64,000 nt of DNA, taken from contig OX031062.1 in the NCBI GenBank assembly GCA_943736015.1, forward strand, positions 30,105,462-30,169,461, in the 5' to 3' direction. The notes beneath the pieces are model-generated. The model was given only the letters and a program-made list of their open reading frames with translations. It was not told where the DNA came from and did not search any database. Positions 54,791 to 64,000 of this stretch are shown here, in pieces. Source of the DNA: Tridacna crocea (lineage: Eukaryota; Mollusca; Bivalvia; Cardiida; Cardiidae). A program made the translations under genes and the position numbers. Position 1 is the first letter of the stretch; each line of letters opens with the position of its first letter.

Positions 54791-54869
54791 CTTTGAAATT
54801 TTCAAATGTTCTCTCCTGGTTGACAAAGAAATGTATCAGTTCAGGATTTACTCCAAAGGATTCCAGTTT
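54791..54869 (-). CDS. Penultimate exon of an unidentified minus-strand gene
   Basis: A 79-base stretch between acceptor TTGTTTTCAG and donor GTAAAG, open in one frame: KLESFGVNPELIHFFV, then NQERTFENFK, leaving one base G. The residue mix and clean splice sites look like a genuine exon, unlike the transposon-derived reading frames around it. The leftover G completes a GAG codon with the AG that starts the next exon at 52782, giving FENFK-E-LWASR. I do not recognise the family. Earlier exons must lie at higher coordinates and were not found. Confidence 0.6.
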
Positions 54870-55231
54870 CTGAAAACAATAAACACTACACAAAAACATG
54901 TTAAAACTTAGAACATTAGCAGAGTCCAACAGGGTTTGAGAATGCAAAAAGATGGCAACAAGTTGTTGACATATTACAAGTCATAATTTAGTTTTTGTGA
55001 GAGCAAGTTATTAAAGAAGTGACAAAGCTATTTAATTCTACACAGCTGCCTCATTTTAATCTGAATGTTTAACTTTAATGATTTTAGTTCAATGTATTAA
55101 ACAGATTAGTCACAATAATAATCAATTTAGCCAGATCAAATCTTGTTAATCCAGTGTGAAAATCATTTGAATCTTGGCATTGGCCCTGATTGTATTATAC
55201 AGCACTATGCACAATTGGAGTGGATTAAAAA

Positions 55232-55459
55232 TTAACTCTTGACCAAATGACAAAATTTTAGACTTTTCCACATTCAAAGCATTTTCAGATGACAAAATAA
55301 GTGTGATTGAAAAATTGAAACTTGACTTTAGAAAAGTAGAAAACATTGTAGGAAAAGACAAAATGCTGGTTACCAGCATTTTCTTCTTTTCCAACGATAT
55401 TTCCTGAATGCTTCTACCTCGGGGTCACAAAGACCAGCAATTATTTGGTAAAGGGTTAA
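55232..55459 (+). mobile_element. TTAA-A, chained
   Basis: TTAACTCTTGACCAAATGAC start; shared right TTAA. Confidence 0.9.
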
Positions 55460-55680
55460 CTCTTTACTGGACAAAAAAATTTTAGAACCATCACTTAAGA
55501 AGCATACTATGTAATGTAGATGACGAATTCACATGATGGGATTTCACATCTTTGACAAAAAAAGAAAATAATGTGGGAATGGCAGAAAGAATATGCTGGT
55601 TACCAACATTATAATTATCTGTTACCCAAAATCATTTCAGTGTATGGTGAAGGTTTTTAAACAACTGCCTGAATATTAAA
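55456..55680 (+). mobile_element. TTAA-A, degraded, chained
   Basis: TTAACTCTTTACTGGACAAA start; GCTGGTTACCAACATTATAA tip. Confidence 0.65.
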
Positions 55681-55975
55681 ATGTACTTAAACATGATGAT
55701 GCAAACCAAATCATTAGAAAATACTCACACAAAATGAGCAATTGCCCTTTTAAAAGTATAGTTTATTTTCTTATCATGTTCTTTTATTTGTCTCGATTCC
55801 TTCTTTTTTGTGTGTAACTTGAGCTAATTTTGATTGGTCTAAAAGTAAAAATTCAACACTGTAAGAACCTGATTGAACATTTTGAATGAAAGATCTTGTG
55901 AGGTGGTTATGTTTAAAAGTTATAATCAAAGGAAAGATTTACTTTCATCAGTAGCAGAAGCTATTGATTGCAATT
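55681..55975. other. Unassigned
   Basis: No supported feature. Confidence 0.3.
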
Positions 55976-56187
55976 TTAACCCTTTACCAAATGATCCTAT
56001 ATGTAAAAACCCTACGGAAAAAGACTTTAGAAAACATAGTGAGAAAAGGAGAAAATGTTGGTAACCAGCATTTTCTCCTTTTCCCATCATGTTTTCTACC
56101 TGTCAAAAGACAAAGTGCATTTCTAATGTGTTGTTTCAAAATCCTTTTAACTTGGGCAAGTCTTCAATAGTTTGGTGAAGATCTAAT
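55976..56187 (-). mobile_element. TTAA-A, full length, worn right side
   Basis: TTAACCCTTTACCAAATGAT start; tip GTTGGTAACCAGC. Confidence 0.85.
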
Positions 56188-56227
56188 TCTATTATTACCT
56201 GTGCATATTATGTAAAATTCTACCACG

Positions 56228-56445
56228 TTAACCCTTTGCCACACAATCAAGACTTTTAACGACCTTAAGGAAAAAGCCTTATGGAAACACTGTGGGTAAA
56301 GGAGAAAATGCTGGTACCCAGCATTATATCCTTTTCCCACAAAGTTTTCTACCCTGATATAAAAGAAAAATTTTATGTTGAAATTGTCATCTGCAAATGT
56401 TCAATATGGATAGGTCTGAAATTTGTCATCTGGTAAAGAATTACA
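56228..56445 (-). mobile_element. TTAA-A, full length
   Basis: TTAACCCTTTGCCACACAAT start; tip GCTGGTACCCAGC. Confidence 0.88.
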
Positions 56446-57124
56446 TATCAAGGAACAAAATGTGGTTCAGTGGGTCACAGTATATTGTGTCAACCAATAT
56501 AGCGCCCAATAAATGAAGTTGGACATTCTTAGCCAGTAAAAAGAGGTGCAGTTATTGCCAATTAAGACTGATTCCTTTTTGTCAGAATATTTGGTAATTA
56601 ATCAAAATCTACATTGTTTGCAAATGTGACTAAAGCCAGATTCAGCGCTTATAAGGGTTATTCAACATCTAAGGCCATGTTGACATGAAACATATTTTAA
56701 GCATTAATTCTGAAATTTTTCAATGTAATTAAGTGCTTAAAGGGGGCTTATAAGATTTTTTAAATCATACCAAACTTTAAAGAGGCCTTTAAACTCATTT
56801 TAAACCAGTTTTAACTCATTTTGTATTTATTTTATCAAAATATAGGCATTCTTATGTCTTTTTGCCAAAATTACATCACATTGGCCATTCCATTTATCCA
56901 TGCTTTCCTGGGGTTTATCTAACAAGTGCTTTACACAATAACCTTCCCAAGAAACTAACAGTTTTCCAACATTACAATCTTTAAAACAATGATCAATGAT
57001 TAGAGATGAATGAGGCCTTTTCCAATGACTATCATTATTCCTCAGAGAGAAATAAGCCTTGCTGAGGTTTCCAACCAATGACCCTAATTTTCTGGCAAGA
57101 TTATTTTAAGATTATTTTTGACTG
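56446..57124. other. Mostly unassigned, one repeat E
   Basis: 56865-57040 carries CCATGCTTTCCTGGGG, AGTTTTCCAACATTACAATC and ACAATGATCAATGATTAGAG. The minus frame through it comes from the repeat. Confidence 0.45.
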
Positions 57125-57349
57125 AGGACCAGAATTTCACAAAGGCATGTGGGCAATAAAAGTGGTAAGATGATGTCACATATTCAACAAACATTATTTG
57201 TCCTACTCTCACAGATGTTGAAAGTAACACAACTTCTGATTGGCTAAACCATTTGGTTTAGCCAATATAAAGTAGTGTTACTTTCAACTTTGGAAAAATC
57301 TGAAGAATAAGACAAAGACTGTTCTTAAGAATACGGTGAATATGGGCCC
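57125..57349. mobile_element. Foldback F
   Basis: Inner foldback ACACAACTTCTGATTGGCTA and GTTTAGCCAAT; right end ATACGGTGAATATGGGCCC; left end worn. Confidence 0.65.
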
Positions 57350-57609
57350 TGGTCTCTTAAAAACTGACACTGTTACTTTTAAATCATCAAAACTGCACCC
57401 ATGCACTGAATGTAATTGTCTTTTTTCTTTACTTTAGCACAGAAAATGTACATCTATAGGTATTTCTCTGTGCTTGACATGAAACGTTTGTTTAGGCCCC
57501 AAAAAAAACATTTAAAAGACCCCCAAAAAATATTGCTAAATAGGCCCCTTTAAAAGCAATAGTTCAATGAAGAAAAAAGCATGGGACACATTACAGACAA
57601 AAGTTTCAA

Positions 57610-57810
57610 TTAACCATTTACTCCATAGATACTAATTTCTACGCATTGCTTGTCGGAGCCTTTTGAAAACATTGTGACAAAAGGTGAAATTGCTCATGTT
57701 TTCTACACTATCAAAAGGTGTCATATACAGATAAGAAACGGCTTCATCCTTGCTTTTACTTCGGGTCAATTACAGATACCATAGAAATGCCTTATGAGGT
57801 AAAGGCTTAA
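57610..57810 (-). mobile_element. TTAA-B, one hairpin arm deleted
   Basis: TTAACCATTTACTCCATAGA to GAGGTAAAGGCTTAA; jumps from GAAATTGCTC to ATGTTTTCTACAC. Confidence 0.88.
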
Positions 57811-57835
57811 ACTCTTTACCAAGCAACATTTCCTC
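57807..57835 (+). mobile_element. TTAA-A left-end fragment, chained
   Basis: TTAAACTCTTTACCAAGCAA only. Confidence 0.5.
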
Positions 57836-58186
57836 TTTTCTGACGATAAGACTTTTAAATACATGGTAAAATACTTTTTTTAAAAAGCTCCAAATAAGCA
57901 GATTTGTTTGTCTGTTTTTCACTCTTTCAAACAAAACTCTCATCATTTGAGCCATAGCTTAACTGTCATCCACAAAGTTTTCAAGACAGATGATTTAAAA
58001 AAAAAAAATTCATTCAGTAAAAGATTGAAACGTCCTGAGAACCTGTCTGCAAATTGACTTATCTTGTAATAAAGGTTTTTTTCTGAAAATGTCAACAATC
58101 ATTACTTTTGACACTTTACATAATCAAAAAAAACTGTGCAATTAGGTCAATCCAGTCGTCAAATTCTATATTTTTTTTGTAGTTAA
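57836..58186. other. Unassigned
   Basis: No supported feature. Confidence 0.3.
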
Positions 58187-58242
58187 CCTTTAACTTTTTG
58201 CAATATGACAAAATTTAGAATTGTCCATGTTGAAAGCATTTG
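58187..58242 (+). mobile_element. TTAA-A left-end fragment
   Basis: TTAACTTTTTGCAATATGAC to GAAAGCATTTG, where the next copy begins. Confidence 0.65.
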
Positions 58243-58458
58243 AACCCTTTACCAAATGATCCCTGGTTTTCACAACCCTGTAGAAGAGGCCTATTAAAAA
58301 CATTGTGGTAAACAGAGAAAATGCTGGTAACCAGCATTTTCTCCTTTTTCCACCATGTCTCCTACCCTATCAAAGCAAGATTGCACCATTTGAACCACAT
58401 TATAATTGTTTCCTGCAAATACTTTCAATTGGGACAAGGCTAACTGTTAAAGGGTTAA
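58240..58458 (-). mobile_element. TTAA-A, full length
   Basis: TTGAACCCTTTACCAAATGA start; right TTAA intact; tip GCTGGTAACCAGC. Confidence 0.88.
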
Positions 58459-58674
58459 GTGTACAAATGAAATGTGACCAAAGTTATGGGAGCCACCCCT
58501 GATACTAGAATAAGAGAGAAGAATACAGGACTTAAAATAAGTTATTTCACTGCAACGACAATCCTCACTATAATAACACGGCATCAAATAAAGAGGAAAA
58601 AAAATATTGGCAAACTTTCATGAGGAAAGTACGTATGAAGTTCATTTATTCTTGTCAAAGAACCTGTAAGATAT

Positions 58675-58735
58675 TTGTTTAACTGGATGGCTGGACAGAC
58701 AAACAAACAGATGGAAGGACAGACAATGCAAAAAC
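58675..58735 (+). repeat. GACA/GGAC-type microsatellite
   Basis: GGATGGCTGGACAGACAAAC and GATGGAAGGACAGACAATGC, resembling the tails of the pearl-like elements but without their end hairpin. Confidence 0.5.
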
Positions 58736-58797
58736 TCCATCTGCAAATGCTTTCAATCCAGACAGTCTAAAATTCTTTTTCATATGGTAAGGGTTAA
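58736..58797 (-). mobile_element. TTAA-A right-end fragment
   Basis: CCATCTGCAAATGCTTTCAA to ATGGTAAGGGTTAA. Confidence 0.7.
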
Positions 58798-59224
58798 AGA
58801 TACTTGTTTCTTCTGATGTTTCCAATCTTGGATGCTCCCTTAGCTTCACATAAATTTAGACAAAAAACGGAACTCAACTATCACCAAGGAATCTTTGTAC
58901 ATAACTCTAGCCAGAGGGGTTCAAACCCAACATTTCAACAAACAATAGTATGCATTATTATTGATGCCACTCCCCCTTTGGCTGAAGGAAGTTCTCCTTG
59001 AGAGCAAGCTTTGACATCCAACTCTGTATACGCCAAGTCCACTTGACCTAAATCTGTATAGCCTAATGGTTTTCCATGTCACTAAAACCATTTCACATCA
59101 CATACTTAAAAGCTCAATTCCTTTCCTTTTAATTATCTATATTTGGACTGTTTGTGAATTGAAGGTCAATTGGTAACAATACCACTTTCCTTGCAGCAAA
59201 ACCTTTCTGTATTTAAGTTGAGTC
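58798..59224. other. Unassigned, tRNA-like word
   Basis: GAGGGGTTCAAACCC (58913) looks like a B box, with no A box found. Confidence 0.3.
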
Positions 59225-59400
59225 AAAGAGGCCATCAAAAATCTAAGCAGAATTTCTAAAACTAATATCTCTTTATGAAACTATGATTTTGGTACTCATT
59301 AGAAATGTCTCAATGAGACAATTCTAATACTAATAAGTGCCAACAACACAATAATAAATAATTATGATTAAGTGAAAACTTCAGTAATTCTCTTTGAAGC
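59225..59400. mobile_element. Foldback H, worn copy
   Basis: GGTACTCATTAGAAATGTCT and AGACAATTCTAATACTAATA with GTGCCAACAACACA; outer ends lost. Confidence 0.65.
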
Positions 59401-59621
59401 CAAAATTCTCCATCGAACATTTGGGGTGACTGTCACAATTACAGCTACACTGCTTTTACATTGTATGTTACACTGCTTTTACACCCAATGTCAATCAATA
59501 CTATATGCAAAATGATGTCTGATCTATGATCTCCAGTGCCTAGAGTTGAAAGAATCTCAGGAAAGAAAAACAGGCTTAAAGTATTCTTGGGGAACAAAAA
59601 ATTTGGTCCTTATACCTAACT

Positions 59622-59927
59622 TGAGTCTTTACCAAACAACAAAATTTTAGACTGGTCCAAATTGAAAGCACTTGCAGATGACAAACATAACTTTTAAATT
59701 GAAACTTGTTTCCAGTCGGATAGAAAACATTGTGAAGAAGGAGAAAATGCTGATTAGCAACATTTACTCCTTTTCCCACAATGTTTTCAAAGGCTATTTC
59801 ACGGTCGTAAAAATGTTTTCTACACTATGAAAAGGTGTCATATACACATAAGAAATGGCTTTATCCTTGCTGTTATTTAGGGGCAATTAGAGATACCATA
59901 GAAATGCCTTATGGTGTAAAGGGTTAA
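59622..59927. mobile_element. Hybrid: TTAA-A left, TTAA-B right
   Basis: TTTACCAAACAACAAAATTT to GGTCGTAAAAATG is TTAA-A (+); from TTTTCTACACTATGAAAAGG to GGTGTAAAGGGTTAA is the TTAA-B terminal half, inverted. No TTAA lies at the join. Confidence 0.85.
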
Positions 59928-60311
59928 GCAGAAAACTCTAAACTTGTCTGATATCCTATTCAAATCGTAATTTCATAATAATTCTGAGTTTTTTCCTTTG
60001 CGATGCAGATGGTACACTATAAAAGCTCTGAAAGCCTTTACATCATTGCTTTCAATGCTCCATTGTTTGAAAATGCATAATCAATAATAACTCAGTCTAA
60101 ATGAATGAAAAAGTCACGAGATGTCTTTCCCATCCATCATGACTTTTTTTTCTCCTGGACAGTGAAAGAAGCTTTCTTCCATCAGTCATGTTGATTTTTT
60201 TTGGAAAAGATAATTAAATTCTGCACAGCAATACAGACAGAGCAACAATCAAGTTTGTACGAGAAAATTTTTTAGGCCTTTACTAGTTACCCTGGGTTGA
60301 AAAAGCAGGTA
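59928..60311. other. Unassigned
   Basis: No supported feature. Confidence 0.3.
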
Positions 60312-60537
60312 CAATAATCCTTTGCTACACAATTCTGACTTTTAACGAGCCTTCCCTTGGAAAGAAGCCTTCTGAAAATATTGTGAGAAAATGCTGGTAA
60401 CCAGCATTTTCTCCTTTCCTACAATGTCTTCTACCCTATTAAAGAAAGGTTGCAGCATTTAAGCCACAATGAAATCGTTATCTGCAAAGCATTCAATTTG
60501 GACTATGCTAAAATTCTGTCGTCTCATAAAGGGATAA
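60312..60537 (-). mobile_element. TTAA-A, base of first arm short
   Basis: TAATCCTTTGCTACACAATT start; ATATTGTGAGAAAATGC lacks the AAAGG of the arm. Confidence 0.8.
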
Positions 60538-60603
60538 AACTAGCTTATTTCACAGCACTCAGTATTCTTGAATCTGTGTTACCCTAACCTAAAATGACAA
60601 AAA

Positions 60604-60668
60604 GAGGGGCCATTACAGGACTAAAACTAGGGACCAGTGCGTGCTCTGACAACTGAGCTACCATGATT
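60604..60668 (-). tRNA. tRNA-like relic (pseudo-tRNA or SINE head)
   Basis: Minus strand TAGCTCAGTTGTCAGAGCAC as D-arm/A box and GGTCCCTAGTTTTAGTCC as decayed T-arm. Too worn to be a working tRNA. Confidence 0.4.
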
Positions 60669-60929
60669 GCTCCATGTCACTCATCGTTGCCATATATCAA
60701 TCTCTACAACCTGAAAGCATACAATCTTTTTATGAGATTCAGACCACACTCATTGAAAATAAACACAAAACTCTACTCAAGACATTCCAACATCTTATAC
60801 AACATCAACAATGATGTCCTAGGATCTCTGATTGACAAGTTTAACTCAATGTTTGTGAAATGCCTCTACATAGGTGACAAAGTCCTCTTATCCCTTATAC
60901 CACCAAACCCAGCTATATGTTGCTTTTGA

Positions 60930-61090
60930 AGAGAGTGTAGATTTAGATTAGACTGCACACAATGAATAGTTTAATTGTGCATCCAACACAGTCAACTTTT
61001 TTGCCTGATAGTCCTACAGATAGAGCCTTGAAATTACAATACAGGTATGAGCATATTCTGACACAACTAAGAAGGTTCATTTCTGTAGAA
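60930..61090 (+). repeat. Dispersed repeat D
   Basis: GAGTGTAGATTTAGATTAGA, CTGCACACAATG and TTTTTTGCCTGATAG. Confidence 0.45.
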
Positions 61091-61181
61091 GTCAAGATCA
61101 AGAACACAATCATAAGGCTAATATTAGCCTACATCTAAATCTATTTTCATGTCACATCGCAAAAACACCACTTCAAGTTCT

Positions 61182-61411
61182 TTAACTCTTTACCAAACGG
61201 CAATATTTTAGGCTTGTCCAAATCGAAAGCAATTGCAGACGACAAAATAAAGGTGACTGAAACTTTTGAAATTTGTTTTGTGAAGGGTAGAAAACATTGC
61301 AGGAAAAGGAGAAAATGCTGGTTACCAGCATTTTCTCCTTTTTTCCACAATGTTTTCTAAAGGCTTCTTTCTCTGGATCGTCAAAAGTAGGGATTGTGTG
61401 GTAAAGGGTTA
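61182..61411 (+). mobile_element. TTAA-A, full length
   Basis: TTAACTCTTTACCAAACGGC start; right end GGTAAAGGGTTA, directly followed by a pearl-like element. Confidence 0.93.
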
Positions 61412-61416
61412 TAAAA

Positions 61417-63033
61417 ACAAGAGGGCCAAGATGGCCCTGGATCGCTCACCTGAATTTTTGAGATGACCATAGTCTATTTTTTTTTTGAGGTATTGAAACA
61501 TTGGAACCAAATTTATAATTCTGCCAAGCAATTTTCAAAAGGTCACCTGTAAAAGTCATTTCGAAATCTGACCATCAGTTTCAAAAAGAAGAATTTTTAA
61601 GAATTCTTCATTTCTGTATTAGAGCAAGTAGCCCCCATCCATGAGAGCCATGTTTCTTGATGGATCAAAATTTACGAACAAGTTTTGAAAAGGGTCACCC
61701 AAGGAACATCTCTCTGAAATAATTTCGAAATCTGACAAGGGGTTTCAGAGAAAGAGAATTTTAAAGAATTTCATCATGTCCATATAGTGCAAGTAGCCCC
61801 CATTCACAAGAGCCATGTTTCTTGATGGATCAAAATTATATGTACAGCTTTTGGAAAGGGTCTCCCAAGGAACATCTCTGTCAGATTATTTTAAAATCTG
61901 ACCACAGGTTTCAGAGAAGAAGAATTTTCAAGAATTTCTTCATTTCCATATAGTGCAAGTAGCCCCCATTCACTAGAGCCATGTTTCTTGGCCAATCAAA
62001 ATTTTGCGAACAATTTTAGAAAAGGGTCATCCAAGGAACATCTCTGTGAAATTATTTCAAAATCTGTCCAGCCATTTCAGAGAAGAAGAATTTTCAAGAA
62101 TTTCTTCATTTCTATATAGTGCAAGTAGCCCCCATTCACCAGAGCCATGTTTCTTGACCAATCAAAATTTCGCGAACAATTTTTGGAAAGGGTAACCCAA
62201 GGAACAAGTCTGTGAAATTATTTCAAAATCTAACCAGCGGTTTCTGAGAAGAAGAATTTTTAAGAATTTCTTCATTTCTGTATAGTGCATGAAGCCCCCA
62301 TTCACCAGAGCCATGTTTCTCAACATATCAAAATTTCGCAAACAATTTTTGAAAAGGGTCATCCAAGGAACATCTCTGTGAAATTATTTTAAAATCTGAC
62401 CAGCGGTTACAGAGAAGAAGAATTTTTAAGAATTTCTTCATTTCTTTACAGTGCAAGAAGCCCCCATTCACCAGAGCCATGTTTCTTGACGGATCAAAAT
62501 TTCACGAACAATTTTTGAAAAGGGTCACCTAAGGAACATCTGTGTGAAATTATTTTAAAATCTGGCCAGCGGTTTCAGAGAAGAAGAATTTTTAAGAATT
62601 TCATCATTTCTGTATAGTGCAAGAAGCCCCCATTCACCAGAGCCATGTTTCTTGACGGATCAAAATTTCACGAACAATTTTTGAAAAGGGTCACCCAAGG
62701 AACATCTGTGTGAAATTATTTTAAAATCTGGCCAGCGGTTTCAGAGAAGAAGATTTTTAAAGAATTTGCTAAAAAATTCCATTTCGTTGCCATGGCAACC
62801 AGAGTTTTTGATGGAATCAAATTCTGTGAACAATTTTTAAAGAGGACCTCCCAAGGAACATTCCAGCCAAGTTTGGTCCAAATCCGCCCAGCGGTTTAGG
62901 AGGAGTTGATGTTTAAAGAATTGTTGACGACGCACGACGCACTGACGCACGACGGACGACGCACGACGCACGACGGACACCGGGTGATCCTAAAAGCTCC
63001 CCTTGAGCACATTGTGCTCAGGTGAGCTAAAAA
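61417..63033 (+). mobile_element. Pearl-like element, type 1, long copy
   Basis: Head GAGGGCCAAGATGGCCC, GCTCACCTGA; about seven blocks at 165-166 bp (anchor GAGCC at 61645, 61810, 61976, 62142, 62308, 62474, 62640); GTTGCCATGGCAACC; ACGACGCACGACGG-type microsatellite; tail hairpin GAGCACATTGTGCTC and AGGTGAGCTAAAAA. Confidence 0.85.
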
Positions 63034-63324
63034 TGTCTAACTCAGTAGTAATAAAGCCTCCATTCCTATCAAAGTTTTGAATACACCAGCACACAAGAGG
63101 GTGCTAATCAATCACCTTTGAAACTTCAATTAGCAGGAATGATAACTGGAGTGTGCTTGGCAAGATAAAGTTACAGCAGCACTGCTTAAAATAGATTTTA
63201 TTTATTTTTAGGGGAACCCCATGTCCAGGTGAGCATGTCATTCTTTTCCAGACATCTTTCTAACACATTCTTTAGTGCTTTAGACGAAAGGGGCTATTAC
63301 TCCAGACTCTAAAACACCCCACTT
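63034..63324. other. Unassigned
   Basis: No supported feature. Confidence 0.3.
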
Positions 63325-63554
63325 TTAACTCTTTACCAAACGACAACATTTTAGACTTGTCCAATTTGAAAGCATTTGCAGACAACAAAATAAACATGAC
63401 TCAAAACTTTAAGCTTGACTTCAGAAGAGTGAATAACATTGTGGGAAAAGGAGAAAATGCTGGTTATCAACATTTTCTCTCCTTTTCCCATAATGTTCTC
63501 AGAAGGCTACTTCCTCTGGGTCGTAAAAACCTGGCATTATTTGGTGAAGGGTTA
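63325..63554 (+). mobile_element. TTAA-A, full length
   Basis: TTAACTCTTTACCAAACGAC start; tip GCTGGTTATCAAC; right end GGTGAAGGGTTA. Confidence 0.92.
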
Positions 63555-63683
63555 TGACCGCAAGAAGAAGGCTTTTGAAAATATGGAAGTGAAATGTTTT
63601 CTTTCCTTTTAAAGACAAATCCCTTTATTTCAAATAACTTTCAATTTGGACCAGTCTAAATTTATGTTGGCTGTACAAGAGTT
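63553..63683 (-). mobile_element. TTAA-A, hairpin deleted
   Basis: GAAGAAGGCTTTTGAAAATA then TTTCAATTTGGACCAGTC and a terminal GTTAA. Confidence 0.65.
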
Positions 63684-63949
63684 AACTGACAGTTGACTGC
63701 CCAGAATAAAAGCATATGTATGTGAAAAAATTGGAATGTAGCTAAACTGGTAGAACTTATCTTTGACAGATTGAGACATTGCTTGAAAATGACAAAAACC
63801 TATTCCCGAATAATTCTCTTTTTTTATCCCACAGTTTTTTTCTGTGCCCACAAACTCAAAGTTTGGTTACAGACAATGAATATCAAGACCAAGAATATCA
63901 AGACCAAAGTCAATAGAATGTGCTCTTGAGTCTACCTTGTTCAGTTCTG
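63684..63949. other. Unassigned
   Basis: A 15-bp tandem duplication TATCAAGACCAAGAA (63881-63905). A worn hairpin-like zone near 63770-63840 may be an old TTAA copy. Confidence 0.35.
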
Positions 63950-64000
63950 TTGGTTGGTTGGTTGTATTGGGGTTTAACGCCACTTTAACAGCTAAGGTCA
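63950..64000 (-). mobile_element. SINE tail, cut by the window end
   Basis: Minus strand reads TGACCTTAGCTGTTAAAGTG, GCGTTAAACCCC, then (CAAC)n, the tail of the SINE at 49873-50148. Confidence 0.75.

Noticed and set aside
56827-57078. 83-codon minus-strand frame
   Set aside because: Lies over dispersed repeat E, copies of which occur at 22475 and 26034.
57446-57467. 22-base plus-strand micro-exon with good splice signals (CTTTACTTTAG and GTATTT)
   Set aside because: Too short to judge; no partner exons were found.
58905-58930. Possible tRNA gene from a B-box-like GGTTCAAACCC
   Set aside because: No A box or cloverleaf could be drawn around it.
60663-60929. 88-codon plus-strand frame
   Set aside because: No domain or splice context; begins at a tRNA-like relic.

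Overview
The window is AT-rich animal nuclear DNA and looks like a mollusc, most likely a bivalve. The evidence is exons with GT/AG splice sites far apart, pearl-type elements built of tandem blocks with ACGG-like microsatellites, tRNA-derived SINEs with a mollusc-style tail, and no bacterial operons. The species cannot be named from sequence alone. Only a small part is coding. The firmest gene evidence is one minus-strand exon (7100-7332) of an ADAMTS-type secreted metalloprotease: furin site, second basic site, then the first strand and helix of the catalytic domain. A possible in-phase 30-base exon lies upstream of it (7646-7675). A second minus-strand gene ends in the window: two in-phase exons (54791-54869 and 52454-52782) read into one another and end in a stop. 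Weaker coding candidates are at 51059-51313 (+) and about 5800-5985 (-). A spliced but non-coding-looking exon lies at 23662-23744 (+), next to or over a CTCF-like motif. || The dominant content is a swarm of short non-autonomous DNA transposons. I count roughly 100 copies and fragments, about 30% of the window by my own rough sum. A full copy is about 229 bp, is flanked by TTAA, begins CCCTTTACC or a close variant, and ends with the inverse. TTAA plus CCC ends are the hallmark of the piggyBac superfamily. The centre is a nearly perfect palindrome of about 67 bp (33-bp arms, one central base in the best copies). In this annotation strand + means the copy starts with the ACAAAATTTTAGAC side and has the centre CTGGTTACCAG; strand - is the inverse. 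I call the main type TTAA-A. Two relatives share the hairpin but not the rest: TTAA-B (starts CCCTTTACCCCATAAGG, hairpin tip GCTCGTCACGAGC) and TTAA-C (starts CCCTTTCCCAAAC, hairpin tip GCTCGTTACGAGC). || Layout: 0-7 kb dense TTAA copies with a possible coding stretch near 5.9 kb; 7-8 kb ADAMTS exon; 7.8-8.9 and 14.7-16.0 kb two pearl-like elements of one type; 11.0-11.2 kb a 44-bp minisatellite; 16-35 kb dense TTAA copies, some nested or abutting through a shared TTAA; 35.8-38.0 and 61.4-63.0 kb pearl-like elements with 166-bp tandem blocks; 38.4 and 39.3 kb a different foldback family; 40.2-43.1 kb two adjacent CpG-rich elements with terminal inverted repeats, one splitting a SINE and one holding a LINE tail; 45.6-47.2 kb an element with 156-bp blocks in a two-block higher-order pattern; 47.9-60.5 kb TTAA copies around the end of the minus-strand gene; 63.3-64.0 kb two more copies and the end of a SINE. 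|| The genes do not form a pathway. The biology on view is transposon dynamics: a hairpin-cored family that inserts into its own TTAA sites, leaving nested and chained copies whose palindrome arms partly change in step.
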